47,686 nt of DNA from a virus. Position numbers and translations under genes: made by a program. The DNA lies in IMG/VR virus record IMGVR_UViG_3300042569_001807, positions 1 to 47,686 of that record. One strand, 5' to 3'. Positions 27,012 through 35,322 of this stretch are shown one piece after another. How positions within the stretch are numbered: position 1 is the first letter of the stretch; each line of letters starts with the position of its first letter. Below the pieces are notes generated by a model. It saw only the letters and a list, made by a program, of their open reading frames with translations. It searched no databases and had not been told where the DNA came from.

Positions 27012-28955
27012 TTAAGACAACAAGAGATCTTCTGATAGCAGTGTTCCAAATACTGTAACTGTTGAGCCATTGTTATTTGGTGTTACCAATAGCTGAACGT
27101 TTGAACCACTAATACCAGCTGAAATACCAGAAGCAGATCCATTTGTGGATACTACGGCAAACTCAGTAATTGCAATGTTGTCGGATGCGTCTAGTGTTAA
27201 AAGCACCTCAGAAACTTCTGTGTGGGTGCTGTATGCAACCTTTACCAAAAACTTTGCAGAACGGTAGTCTGCCTTAGCAAAAGCAAAGGCTACAACTGGT
27301 ACGTCTTCTGTTGCAGCATAAGTTATAGCTGCAACTTGCTTAGCAATTGAATTAACCTCAATAGCTGTGAAGTTAGGAACAACTGCTTCTAGAGCATCTA
27401 CTGCACGAGTATTTGTGAAGTATAGGTTGGTTCCTTCAGCAATTTCGTCGGTAGTCAATGCGTCAATAACATCTGTTACATTTTCTAGCTGAGTTAATGG
27501 AACCTGAGCTCCTGCATCTAGAGTAGCTACTCCATCTGCCTCACCCTTTTGTGTAAGAGGAACATAATCATCTAGTTCTCCAGGAAGATCGCTAAGCGTT
27601 ACGAATGTTTCATCTGCGTAAGTTTTTGCATTTGTTTCTGCAGTTGATGCAGAACCTGATGCGTCGTACCAAGTATCTACAACTGTGCGGTCTACAGCAA
27701 TTTCTAGACCATCTACAGAAATTCCTTCGCCAGGAGTTACCGATCCTGAACCAGAAAACTGTGTCCAGGTTAGACCATCAAAGGTGGTGGCGTAGTGATC
27801 TGCCTGAACCCAAGAAGTAGCTCCATACTGAGTTCCTTCCTTAACAAATACTGCGGCACCGATTAGTTCTGCAACTGTATCTGCATCTTCTGAACGAGTT
27901 AGTGTATATGTTGTTCCGTTGTCTGCATAAACATAAATACCATTTTCTGTGTCTGTTGTTTGGTTTGTAAGTAGCAATCGGTAGCCGTCGTCAGTTCCAT
28001 CTAGAGCTGCGTGACCATCGATAACTACAGTCTCTGTGTTTCCTGTTAGAGGAACGTTTGAGGTTGCAAATAGGTTCACAGAATCTTTCCAGCTAAGACC
28101 AGAAATTGCATTATCTACATAAGCATGGGTAGCAATTTCATTTCCTGCGGAAACTGAGGTGATGTATGAAGAACCATCTGCATTAAGAACAATATCTCCG
28201 CTGTCTGATGAAATAACCACATCAGCATCTGCTGCCATTGTCTTAAGAGTAAGATCTCCATAGTTAGCCTTGATTTCAAAATCATGGCTTCCAGCAAGTA
28301 CTGCAATCTGACCTTCGTCTGCAATTGTTACACCGTCTGTAAAGTATAGCGTGTCAATAATTCTCTTGTTTGAAATGTCTTGTGTGTCAGTTGTTCCTAC
28401 AACATCCCCAGTTACCCCGTGAACTCCAGTGGTTAGCTCTGAATGTGTGTCTACATAACCTTGAGCATTAGTTTCGGCACCTGATTTAGCAGTGGCAATT
28501 CTGTCTGTAACCGTATCTCCAGATGTGCCGTCAACAGTTTCGTCACCGATTAGGTCGTCGGTGTATCCCTTGGCATTGGTTTCAGCTGTTGCTGCAGACC
28601 CTGCTGCATCGTACCAGGGGTCCGTAGCAGTTCGGTCTACAGAAATTGCACCAGTGGTGTCGTTATACGAAATACCAGTTCCAACTGAGTTACCGATAGC
28701 ATCCTGAGCACGTTCATCTGTAAAGTACTTGTTTGTACTACCTTCAGTTAGGTTATCTGTAGTTGAATCAGCAACACCATTTTCAGCTACAAAGTCTACG
28801 ACTTTGGTTGTTGGGTTGTATGTTACTGTAATGTTTGTTTGAGTACCGCCAGTAATGGCGTCTTCTGTAATAATATCTGAGCCGTTAACGGTAGCGTTCG
28901 TACCTTCAACGACGAGCCCATGCTTGACCCTAAAGTCTTTGTTTACTGTTGCCAT
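27012..28955 (-). CDS. Long tail fibre protein
   Basis: A 647-residue fibre starting MATVNKDFRVKHGLVVEGTN with AAGGAG before the ATG. The N-terminal 40 residues are shared with the fibre at 25679. The shaft has repeats such as DNLTEGSTNKYFTDERAQDA and DEIAEGTNLYFTNTRAVDAL. It also has two copies of VDRTATDPWYDAAGSAATAE-like sequence, and TLYFTDGVTIADEGQIAVLA, all typical of T4-type long fibres. A central globular part (ATSNVPLTGNTETVVIDGHA to AVFVKEGTQYGATSWVQADH) resembles receptor or attachment domains. The final 110 residues match the C-terminus of the protein at 28977. Confidence 0.8.
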   Translation of the reverse strand: MATVNKDFRVKHGLVVEGTNATVNGSDIITEDAITGGTQTNITVTYNPTTKVVDFVAENGVADSTTDNLTEGSTNKYFTDERAQDAIGNSVGTGISYNDTTGAISVDRTATDPWYDAAGSAATAETNAKGYTDDLIGDETVDGTSGDTVTDRIATAKSGAETNAQGYVDTHSELTTGVHGVTGDVVGTTDTQDISNKRIIDTLYFTDGVTIADEGQIAVLAGSHDFEIKANYGDLTLKTMAADADVVISSDSGDIVLNADGSSYITSVSAGNEIATHAYVDNAISGLSWKDSVNLFATSNVPLTGNTETVVIDGHAALDGTDDGYRLLLTNQTTDTENGIYVYADNGTTYTLTRSEDADTVAELIGAAVFVKEGTQYGATSWVQADHYATTFDGLTWTQFSGSGSVTPGEGISVDGLEIAVDRTVVDTWYDASGSASTAETNAKTYADETFVTLSDLPGELDDYVPLTQKGEADGVATLDAGAQVPLTQLENVTDVIDALTTDEIAEGTNLYFTNTRAVDALEAVVPNFTAIEVNSIAKQVAAITYAATEDVPVVAFAFAKADYRSAKFLVKVAYSTHTEVSEVLLTLDASDNIAITEFAVVSTNGSASGISAGISGSNVQLLVTPNNNGSTVTVFGTLLSEDLLLS

Positions 28956-28976
28956 TTTTATATCTCCTTAATTTGG

Positions 28977-29423
28977 CTATGCCTTAAGACCAGTTCTTAA
29001 ATACCTTACGGTAATTGGCCTTATGGCAGGGTTTGGGGTAACGCTAAGTGTAATAACGTTGCCATTTCTTGAGACAGTAACAGTTCCAATATCCCCATCA
29101 TTGTCTAATACTGCATATTCACTGATAGTGAGACCCTCATCATCAATTAATGCAGAAATTTCGGTAGTATAGTATTTATTTTGTACACCTACTGTGTGAG
29201 AAATAGATACTACGTATTTAACAGATCTCCAAGAAGTTGCACTTATGGTTTCTAAAACTGTAGTGTTTTCAATTCCGTAAATGATATTCTCATTGTTTCC
29301 ATCTGATCCAAGATCTGTTGCTTGAGCAGCTAAAGTATCAATAAGATCCAGATAGTCTTGCCCATTAGGCTTGTCCCCTGATTCAAACTTTGATTTTAGC
29401 GTGTTTAAGTTAATCTTGGCCAT
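28977..29423 (-). CDS. Short fibre protein, leaderless
   Basis: A 148-residue protein (MAKINLNTLKSKFESGDKPN). The N-terminal 40 residues contain the LNTLKSKFESGDKPNGQDYL attachment motif common in phage fibre proteins. The rest is a beta domain (VKYVVSISHTVGVQNKYYTT, ISEYAVLDNDGDIGTVTV) homologous to the tip of the 647-residue fibre. TATAAT (29430-29435) ends 6 bases before the ATG and no ribosome site is seen. It could be an accessory tip or chaperone-like paralogue of the long fibre. Confidence 0.75.
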   Translation of the reverse strand: MAKINLNTLKSKFESGDKPNGQDYLDLIDTLAAQATDLGSDGNNENIIYGIENTTVLETISATSWRSVKYVVSISHTVGVQNKYYTTEISALIDDEGLTISEYAVLDNDGDIGTVTVSRNGNVITLSVTPNPAIRPITVRYLRTGLKA

Positions 29424-29450
29424 ATTAGTATTATATCAGTTGTTTATAAA

Positions 29451-29642
29451 TTAAAGGATATAGTTGTTTAAACCAATAACAGCAATTCCAATTGCAGCTG
29501 GGTTGCTTGGTCCGTACCCTGGAACCATTATGTTGGTAAATCTAATTCTAAATGGAACAACGTTATTTATTTTTACAGTTCTTTTACCCTCAGAAATTTT
29601 AGCTATAGGATAGCTTTTCTTTGAAATAACTGCAGTAGCCAT
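29451..29642 (-). CDS. Conserved 63-residue structural protein
   Basis: The start at 29642 gives MATAVISKKSYPIAKISEGK, then RTVKINNVVPFRIRFTNIMV and PGYGPSNPAAIGIAVIGLNN. A longer frame begins inside the upstream gene and is rejected. Proteins ending in this PGYG...IGIAVIGxNNYIL sequence are familiar in actinobacteriophages next to fibre genes. All-beta; function unknown. Confidence 0.7.
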   Translation of the reverse strand: MATAVISKKSYPIAKISEGKRTVKINNVVPFRIRFTNIMVPGYGPSNPAAIGIAVIGLNNYIL

Positions 29643-29650
29643 GGGGATCT

Positions 29651-30073
29651 CTAGCTTAGCTCTGGCTCTGTTACATCCTCTAGAACTACAACACTGCCCT
29701 GAGCAACAGTCCAAACCGTTGACCTTTGTGCTGTTGATAGCTCAATATCAAAAATATCTCCAGTTTGTAGGATTCCTGACTCTGTTGCAGTTAAAGATAC
29801 CGTGAATTCTCCAGCAGCATCGTCTGGGTCTTGTTCTGGGGTAAGAGTTAAAATTAGTGTTGCTGCATCTGTAATTACTCCAGCATTTGCAGCATTTGTT
29901 GGTCTTTTTATTTGCATTTCAATAGACCAGTCATCAAGATTTAGTGGTGCTTTTTCGTCATCTGTGACGTATACCTTGAATGCAGCTGTATCACCACGAA
30001 CAATAGTCCAAGTTACTCTTGGAGGAGTATTGCCCACATTATAAGAGTTAGAAGAACTTCTGAGCGTAGCCAT
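29651..30073 (-). CDS. Ig-like RGDT baseplate or fibre protein, leaderless
   Basis: A 140-residue all-beta protein. The segment PPRVTWTIVRGDTAAFKVYV followed by a short charged turn and WSIEMQIKRP matches the N-terminal Ig-like fold of lactococcal phage BppU-type baseplate proteins. Two paralogues lie at 34208 and 34698. TATAAT (30080-30085) ends 6 bases before the ATG, back to back with the promoter of the plus-strand lysin. The C-terminus is acidic (VVVLEDVTEPELS). Confidence 0.75.
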   Translation of the reverse strand: MATLRSSSNSYNVGNTPPRVTWTIVRGDTAAFKVYVTDDEKAPLNLDDWSIEMQIKRPTNAANAGVITDAATLILTLTPEQDPDDAAGEFTVSLTATESGILQTGDIFDIELSTAQRSTVWTVAQGSVVVLEDVTEPELS

Positions 30074-30079
30074 AATGAA

Positions 30080-30124
30080 ATTATATCATAGTATATAGCT
30101 TTTAGGCATATACTTTGGTATAAT
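30080..30124. promoter_or_regulatory. Divergent leaderless promoters for fibre gene and lysin
   Basis: The minus-strand -10 TATAAT is at 30080-30085 and the plus-strand -10 TATAAT at 30119-30124. Each ends 6 bases before an ATG (30073 and 30131). The 33 bases between them must hold both upstream promoter regions, so the two genes may compete for or share regulation. Confidence 0.7.
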
Positions 30125-30130
30125 TAAGTG

Positions 30131-30688
30131 ATGAATAATACGAAAAAGAAATTTGTCGTTCCTGGAATTATAGGAATTGTCATTCTTGGTTCCCTGAATT
30201 TTTCGGGTAAAAAGACTGAGCCAGTAGTTATAGAACAAAAGCCATTAGACACAGAAGCCTCAATAGTTCTGCCTTTTGATTTACAGCCAGCATCTATTTC
30301 ACACCCTATAGAGATTCCAGTATTAGACGAATCTACAATTTTTACTCCAGAAGAAATTAAGAATGTTCTTGAGCTTGCTGGATTTGAGGGTAAAGGATTA
30401 AGAACCGCTTTTGGAATAGTGCTGAAAGAATCTACTGGAAGACCATATGCTCACAATCAAAATAGTTCTACTGGAGATAACTCTTATGGGTTATTTCAAA
30501 TTAATATGATTGGATCTTTAGGTCCTGCAAGAAGGTCTGAGTTTGGACTAGCAAATAATGAAGAACTGTTTAGTCCCCTCAAAAATGCACAGATTGCTTA
30601 TATTATTTCTGATGGTGGAACTGACTGGGGTCCTTGGGGTGGAGTATCTCGAAAAGTTATAAACTTTACTAATGATTTTCCAGAATAA
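30131..30688 (+). CDS. Membrane-anchored lysozyme-like lysin
   Basis: A 185-residue protein encoded against the surrounding structural genes. Residues about 8-24 (KFVVPGIIGIVILGSLNF) form a signal anchor. A Pro/Glu-rich linker follows to about residue 70. The catalytic domain begins TPEEIKNVLELAGFEGKGLR. It carries AFGIVLKESTGRPYAHNQN with the presumed catalytic Glu, then STGDNSYGLFQINM, the lysozyme-like/transglycosylase core, and ends DWGPWGGVSRKV. It should cut peptidoglycan from the outer face of the membrane. The ATG at 30131 is preferred over GTG at 30128 because the -10 ends 6 bases before it (leaderless). It stops 1 base before the convergent gene. Confidence 0.8.
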   Translation: MNNTKKKFVVPGIIGIVILGSLNFSGKKTEPVVIEQKPLDTEASIVLPFDLQPASISHPIEIPVLDESTIFTPEEIKNVLELAGFEGKGLRTAFGIVLKESTGRPYAHNQNSSTGDNSYGLFQINMIGSLGPARRSEFGLANNEELFSPLKNAQIAYIISDGGTDWGPWGGVSRKVINFTNDFPE

Positions 30689-30689
30689 T

Positions 30690-30929
30690 TTACCAATTAC
30701 CTACTGGACACTCTGCACCCTTTAGTTTTGTTTTAAGATGCATTATGCAGCCACACTTTTTACACTGATTCGTTGCTTTGATTAAGAAAGGACAACCTTT
30801 ACAAATATCCATTCTTCTAGAAGCTTCTTCTTCATCAACATATTCAGTTTTAGGATTTAACAGATCCCACGGCCTGGTCGTGCCTAAATTCTTTTTCCAC
30901 TGCTGGTATGGGGTAAGGTTTTCTTCCAT
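30690..30929 (-). CDS. Zinc-ribbon protein, paralogue of 35739-35939
   Basis: A 79-residue protein. The C-terminal part MDICKGCPFLIKATNQCKKC then GCIMHLKTKLKGAECPVGNW has five Cys in the spacing CxxC...CxxCxC...C, and ends with CPxGxW. The same signature occurs in the 66-residue protein at 35739. The N-terminal 40 residues (YQQWKKNLGTTRPWDLLNPK) are extra. The ATG touches the stop of the upstream gene (TTAATGG). This Cys pattern recurs in small proteins of many phages; role unknown. Confidence 0.75.
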   Translation of the reverse strand: MEENLTPYQQWKKNLGTTRPWDLLNPKTEYVDEEEASRRMDICKGCPFLIKATNQCKKCGCIMHLKTKLKGAECPVGNW

Positions 30930-31198
30930 TAACTGACCCCTGAGTTTTCTGGGGGAAGAAAGTTATCCCCATCCATAGTCCATCCAAAATCAATTTCGTC
31001 ATAGTTTTTATTAGTAATATCTACAATAATTGGTTGAGACTGAAGGCCATAAATTAATGATGCCATATTAGGATCTTCATAATTTTCTTCTACATACCAT
31101 TTATGAAAAACCTCATTATCTGTAACAAGAGCAAATACTCTTTGAGGTCTTTGAGCTTGTTCAGCTTCAAAATTTTCTATTGGTTTTATTTCATTCAT
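30929..31198 (-). CDS. Uncharacterised 89-residue protein, leaderless
   Basis: An acidic protein (MNEIKPIENFEAEQAQRPQR). It has VFALVTDNEVFHKWYVEENY, then ASLIYGLQSQPIIVDITNKN, and ends DGDNFLPPENSGVS. TATAAT (31205-31210) ends 6 bases before the ATG and there is no ribosome site. Small proteins with a VFALVxDNEVxxxW motif occur among phage structural genes. Function unknown. Confidence 0.7.
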   Translation of the reverse strand: MNEIKPIENFEAEQAQRPQRVFALVTDNEVFHKWYVEENYEDPNMASLIYGLQSQPIIVDITNKNYDEIDFGWTMDGDNFLPPENSGVS

Positions 31199-31215
31199 TA
31201 AAAAATTATATCATA

Positions 31216-32097
31216 TCAAACTGCAGAACAGGGTACTGATGCTGTTGATTGAGACTTATAAACCCCACAAACAAATACTTTTGTAGTTTTTGATATTCTG
31301 CCGTTTCTACATGTTCCATAAGCGTATGTATAGGTTGTCTTACATCTTTCCTGCTCATTAAAATATGTAGTTCCATTAGTTCTTTGACAAAGCTGAATTC
31401 TTCTTTGCTTAGTAGGATCTGTTAAATGATCCACCCAATCTGTCCAGTCAGCACACGTAGCTTGCCAACAGGTATAAGATACTGAGTTTGAATATGGATT
31501 ACAGGCTGAGTCGATTCCAGATGTTGTTTTTGTTTGCGTTCCAGTTGCATATACTAAAAATCTTGCAGTGCATGTGCTAAAAGTTGTAGTTGCTGTGGGG
31601 GTACATGAAACTGGTGCAACAACATGTCCACACTGACCATTTATGTATTCACTACCCCTAGGAACAACGGTATCAGCACAACTATAGTCATAAGTAATTG
31701 TTGAAGTTCCAGTAACGTTATTTGTTGTGGTTACCGTTTTTCTATTTTTGGTTCTTGTGGGTCCATAAACATATAGAGTTCCACTACAATAATCTGAATC
31801 ATTTGCAGGTGTGGTATACCCTTGGCAAGGACTTACTGTTACTGTATCTGCAACAAATTTTCCAAAATTTACAACAATTGGTGTTTCATAGTCTACTAAA
31901 GTTCCTGCAGCTGGAAACTGAGTTAAACCAATTCCACCTTGTGCAGAATTATTTGTTGCAACCTCTCCAGAAAGGGGATTAAGAACAAGGCCAGCAGACG
32001 CTAGCTGACTATTTGCGGTAGCACTATTAAGTCCAGCAAAATTAGGAACTAAAACCATTCCCTTTGAAGATCCGAGCCTAGAAATAAAACCTAACAT
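31216..32097 (-). CDS. PASTA-domain, Cys-rich structural protein
   Basis: A 293-residue protein. Residues about 14-75 are a PASTA domain (VLVPNFAGLNSATANSQLAS to GTLVDYETPIVVNFGKFVAD), a fold that often binds muropeptides. From residue 85 on there are many Cys in beta repeats of unclear family (VSPCQGYTTPANDSDYCSGT, FSTCTARFLVYATGTQTKTT, ACRNG-like ends), probably disulphide-stabilised outside the cell. It suggests a virion part that touches the peptidoglycan. The ATG lies 8 bases past the upstream stop. Confidence 0.75.
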   Translation of the reverse strand: MLGFISRLGSSKGMVLVPNFAGLNSATANSQLASAGLVLNPLSGEVATNNSAQGGIGLTQFPAAGTLVDYETPIVVNFGKFVADTVTVSPCQGYTTPANDSDYCSGTLYVYGPTRTKNRKTVTTTNNVTGTSTITYDYSCADTVVPRGSEYINGQCGHVVAPVSCTPTATTTFSTCTARFLVYATGTQTKTTSGIDSACNPYSNSVSYTCWQATCADWTDWVDHLTDPTKQRRIQLCQRTNGTTYFNEQERCKTTYTYAYGTCRNGRISKTTKVFVCGVYKSQSTASVPCSAV

Positions 32098-32105
32098 AAG
32101 TTATC

Positions 32106-32777
32106 CTATGCCGTCAAGTCACCGATTAATATCCAGGTATTATTACTTTTATGAATTAACGTTGCTGGAGACCATTGTGCGGCAATTTTTCTATTATTAT
32201 TCTTGCTTCGAAGAGTCACTCCTACGCCTGGATCAAAATTTACTTGACCAGTGCCAGATCTAATAAAAGCTATTTGAGTACCTACTAAAAATGTGTTTGC
32301 TGCAGTGCCTTCTGGAGCTGGAACGTTTGCTGGTATTGTAACCGTTACGTTAGAGGATGTGTCAATATCTATAGTTCTTCCAGCATCTGCCAAGGATAAT
32401 GTGAAATTGGATGATTTTGAGCTAAGCTGAGCATTCTCACCGTAAACTCTCCACTGAGTACCCTGAAGATACTGAATTTGATTTAAGGTCTGTCCATCAT
32501 TTGTTTGTCTGATAAAAACAACAATACCGTTTGGAGTTGTTGGGGTAACTGGAATAGCTAGGTCCCTGTCTGCTGGGTTCTGAAAGTTATTTATACCAAA
32601 CTTTGAATTTAGCACAGAATCAAACGTTACGGTGTTTGAGAAGTTATGTGTTCCTGACCAGGAATATGGTGCTGTTGTGTTTGCATATCCAGCAATTGGG
32701 TGCCAGGTACCTCCAGCAGCTGGGGCATTGCTCTTATAGATATAAGCTACTTTTCCTACTGAACTAATTTCTGACAT
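32106..32777 (-). CDS. Fibre or knob protein, 223 aa
   Basis: A beta-rich protein starting MSEISSVGKVAYIYKSNAPA with WHPIAGYANTTAPYSWSGTH. The C-terminal 100 residues (SKSSNFTLSLADAGRTIDID to WSPATLIHKSNNTWILIGDL) are the same knob module that ends the collagen-like fibre at 21591. Here it sits without a collagen stem. The start overlaps the upstream stop. Probably a virion appendage. Confidence 0.75.
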   Translation of the reverse strand: MSEISSVGKVAYIYKSNAPAAGGTWHPIAGYANTTAPYSWSGTHNFSNTVTFDSVLNSKFGINNFQNPADRDLAIPVTPTTPNGIVVFIRQTNDGQTLNQIQYLQGTQWRVYGENAQLSSKSSNFTLSLADAGRTIDIDTSSNVTVTIPANVPAPEGTAANTFLVGTQIAFIRSGTGQVNFDPGVGVTLRSKNNNRKIAAQWSPATLIHKSNNTWILIGDLTA

Positions 32778-33265
32778 TAGCTTAGATCACCGCCAATTTC
32801 TCTCCATATACTTAAAGCACTGTCATAAACATACATTGTTAATGGGTCAGAGCCTTTATCCACCCACAAAGCTCCATTTGGAATTGTTCCAGTGGGGGTT
32901 GTTGTTTGATACCTAGCAACCGAAAGTGGTAAAGTTCCATCGGTATTAAATGTTGGAGCAGCAGAACTTTCATCTACCCAAATATATCCGTCTGGAATAG
33001 AAGATGGAGCTGAAGGAACATATTTTGAACCAGTCCCAAGAACCTCTACGCTGATTACACGATTAGTTATAGCATCTAGGTATCCAGCAATAGAATTAGA
33101 AGCAAGAGATCCATTAGAAACAACAGAGCCTGGTAATGGTGGAGTTTCTGTTCCATAGTGATAAATTCTTAAAGCTTTTTGAATGTTTGCATTATCACCC
33201 AACAAAGGGATTTTTGTATTGTATGGGCCAGAGCCGTTAGGGGTACCATCAATATTCTCTGCCAT
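32777..33265 (-). CDS. Short fibre-like structural protein, 162 aa
   Basis: The start at 33265 (MAENIDGTPNGSGPYNTKIP) has AGAAGGTG upstream at 33273-33280. The second half holds two copies of a short motif, IPDGYIWVDESSAAPTFNTD and IPNGALWVDKGSDPLTMYVY. Both are of the kind that precedes fibre tips. Acidic with few charged lysines; probably virion-borne. Exact role unknown. Confidence 0.7.
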   Translation of the reverse strand: MAENIDGTPNGSGPYNTKIPLLGDNANIQKALRIYHYGTETPPLPGSVVSNGSLASNSIAGYLDAITNRVISVEVLGTGSKYVPSAPSSIPDGYIWVDESSAAPTFNTDGTLPLSVARYQTTTPTGTIPNGALWVDKGSDPLTMYVYDSALSIWREIGGDLS

Positions 33266-33299
33266 AATCAATCACCTTCTTTAATTTTATCATAGTATA

Positions 33300-34208
33300 C
33301 TACAGTAGCGGTAAGAATCCAATACCAGCCACCACAACAAAGCTTAGAATCTTTACTCCGTTTAGCCTTCTCCAAGCTACAGTTTCTTCTGCTGGATTAA
33401 AAGGTTCAGCTTCTGTTGCTTGTATGCTAATTGGAAGAAATCTTTCCGAGGTACCAGTTTCTGGGGTAGTAAGCTCTCCAACAGTCAAACCAGAAGATAC
33501 GGCACTTTCATTTAAAATCACGTACTGAATGTTAAAACCTTCTCCGTCGCCAAACTCAATTTCTTCAGCACTTAGATACTGGCTTATTGGGAAAAGAAGT
33601 CCTCTCTCAATTGAAGAAAGAGTTACCCAAGCTCCAGAAGGAGGTACTGCTGGATTGAATACTTTTAACGAAGAAGTTTCTTCAGTTGGGTCAGAACTAA
33701 TTTCTATCCAGTAAGTTGCAATTAGAGGGTTTGCGTTTGGGGTAGGTGCTGAAGTTCCAATAGTAATGTTATCGGAATCTGTCAAAATACTATTTATTGC
33801 ATCTACTGGTGTTGGGAATGCACCAGCTGCTACCAAACTTCCTATGTAAGCTAGACCCTCTGCGGTTGGTGTTATTGTACTGATAAAACCGTTAATAAAA
33901 ACAACTTGAATATTTGCAAGGGCAGTAGACGGAATAAGCCTAAGAACTTTTGACCATCCTGCAACACCGTTTGTAATACCGTACTCATAAAGAAAAAGGA
34001 ATTCAAAGTCTGACGGAGATCTATTTATGTAAAGATCTAGTGGCTGTGGAGTTGTTGGAAAGCTAACAATTGCATCAGTTGGCTTACCAGGTCCAGAAAA
34101 AATAAGACTGCCACGGTCTCCTTTGGGACCAAAATCAACATTAACATCTATTGACGCTGGTCCTCCAAAAATGGATAAATTTTCATTTGATAATATTACT
34201 TCTGGCAT
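33300..34208 (-). CDS. Minor structural protein, 302 aa
   Basis: The N-terminus MPEVILSNENLSIFGGPASI followed by DVNVDFGPKGDRGSLIFSGP is a phage attachment motif that often precedes collagen-like or fibre parts. The middle (FLYEYGITNGVAGWSKVLRL, FINGFISTITPTAEGLAYIG) is beta-rich. The C-terminus ends in a hydrophobic stretch (KILSFVVVAGIGFLPLL). The start overlaps the upstream stop (TAATG). Probably a baseplate or fibre-base component. Confidence 0.7.
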   Translation of the reverse strand: MPEVILSNENLSIFGGPASIDVNVDFGPKGDRGSLIFSGPGKPTDAIVSFPTTPQPLDLYINRSPSDFEFLFLYEYGITNGVAGWSKVLRLIPSTALANIQVVFINGFISTITPTAEGLAYIGSLVAAGAFPTPVDAINSILTDSDNITIGTSAPTPNANPLIATYWIEISSDPTEETSSLKVFNPAVPPSGAWVTLSSIERGLLFPISQYLSAEEIEFGDGEGFNIQYVILNESAVSSGLTVGELTTPETGTSERFLPISIQATEAEPFNPAEETVAWRRLNGVKILSFVVVAGIGFLPLL

Positions 34209-34609
34209 TAGCTTAAGAATGCCTCCAAAGCTCCAGTAATCTGTTCTGTAACAGTTATGTTTCCAGTAAGCAAAGTAATTACAGTTGAATATGGATCTAC
34301 TCCCTCTACTGCTGCTTTAAAAATTTGAACGTCATAAAAGTAGTTTAAGCTAAAATCCATAGCTAATCCGTTTTCAGGTAGTATGGCACAGTCAATATAG
34401 GTTCTGTCTGCTGATATCCTAGCGTAACCCTCCAGTTGGTCTGAAATTCCAGCCTCACCACGCTCTGTGGACATTGTAAACTTTACTCCATTAGCCAAGT
34501 CATAGCCTAGCAATGGAAATGGGTTTCCGCTAGAATCTTTGGGGTAGATCCTAAACTCATAGGTGTCACCCCTGTAATATGAAATATTAAAAACTGCTGG
34601 AAACGCCAT
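34208..34609 (-). CDS. Ig-like RGDT structural protein, 133 aa
   Basis: The start at 34609 (MAFPAVFNISYYRGDTYEFR) is set by AAGGAG upstream; a longer frame reads through the 26-residue gene and is rejected. The YYRGDTYEFRIYPKDSSGNP segment is the same Ig-like core as in the genes at 29651 and 34698. The C-terminus has VITLLTGNITVTEQITGALE. Likely part of a baseplate or fibre complex with its paralogues. Confidence 0.75.
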   Translation of the reverse strand: MAFPAVFNISYYRGDTYEFRIYPKDSSGNPFPLLGYDLANGVKFTMSTERGEAGISDQLEGYARISADRTYIDCAILPENGLAMDFSLNYFYDVQIFKAAVEGVDPYSTVITLLTGNITVTEQITGALEAFLS

Positions 34610-34617
34610 GATTCTCC

Positions 34618-34698
34618 TTAAACCTTGTAGACCTTGCCTTGTACTTTGATAACCTTTGGTAGCTGAGTCTTTACTGTTGAAATTTTTACGATAGCCAT
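34618..34698 (-). CDS. 26-residue basic peptide
   Basis: A tiny gene between two Ig-like genes encodes MAIVKISTVKTQLPKVIKVQ then GKVYKV. Its ATG overlaps the upstream stop (TAATG) and its stop lies next to the AAGGAG of the following gene. The coupling supports real translation. Lys/Val-rich, probably a beta hairpin; function unknown. Confidence 0.6.
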   Translation of the reverse strand: MAIVKISTVKTQLPKVIKVQGKVYKV

Positions 34699-35078
34699 TA
34701 TAGAGTTCCCGCCGTGACATCAGCAGCTACTTTAATTGTTCCAAGAACTGGAGTCCAGATTATATCATCAATCTGTACTTCAAGGTCGAAAGCAATTTCA
34801 GCAACTGTTCCATTATAGCCAGATCCCCAAAAAGAAGTAATCTCTGGAGGAGCTATGATATTTACATAGCCATCTTCAACCTCAACGGTCAAGGAATCCA
34901 GGACATCTCCCCTATTGTCATATGTAGTAGAAGCAAAGTTCCACTCTTCTATGTCAAAAGTAGTTGTTTCATCATTTTCAAGAAAGTCTACACGCAATCT
35001 AGCAGTATCACCACGAACAACGTTCCATTTAACTATTGCTGGTGTATTGCCAAATGATTCAGGTATAGACATAGTCAT
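34698..35078 (-). CDS. Ig-like RGDT structural protein, leaderless
   Basis: The start at 35078 (MTMSIPESFGNTPAIVKWNV) is chosen because TATAAT (35086-35091) ends 7 bases before it; the longer frame would begin upstream of the promoter. VRGDTARLRVDFLENDETTT is followed by WNFASTTYDNRGDVLDSLTV and ends VLGTIKVAADVTAGTL. Paralogous to 29651 and 34208. It opens the leftward run of structural genes, so this promoter may drive a long late transcript. Confidence 0.75.
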   Translation of the reverse strand: MTMSIPESFGNTPAIVKWNVVRGDTARLRVDFLENDETTTFDIEEWNFASTTYDNRGDVLDSLTVEVEDGYVNIIAPPEITSFWGSGYNGTVAEIAFDLEVQIDDIIWTPVLGTIKVAADVTAGTL

Positions 35079-35112
35079 AATATTGATTATATCACAGAAA
35101 ACGTTAAAAAGA

Positions 35113-35157
35113 CTAATACTCAAGTTGGTGGGTATGAGAGACAAACCTGAGTATTAG
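35113..35157 (-). terminator. Stem-loop after the holin-like gene
   Basis: CTAATACTCA (35113-35122) pairs with TGAGTATTAG (35148-35157), a perfect 10-bp stem with a 25-base loop. On the minus strand it is followed by TCTTTTTAACGTTTT, which fits an intrinsic terminator for the gene at 35323. Confidence 0.55.
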
Positions 35158-35322
35158 CCTTATAGATTATAACATAACAAACGTTATAATATCGTTATAA
35201 AGTATTTGCACTTAAAAATAAAAAGTGTGGTATATTGTTATAATTAGGTTTTAAGATATATATAATATAAAGTATATAAGATATTAAATATATAGTATAG
35301 TTTTATATATTATATATAATAA
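35158..35322. other. Strongly AT-rich intergenic region
   Basis: 165 bases of nearly pure A/T with no gene. It holds two CGTTATAA words about 11 bases apart (around 35180-35200) and runs of TATATA, with many possible -10 hexamers. Such an unwinding-prone segment next to divergent operons would suit an origin, but no iterons were recognised here. Confidence 0.5.
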
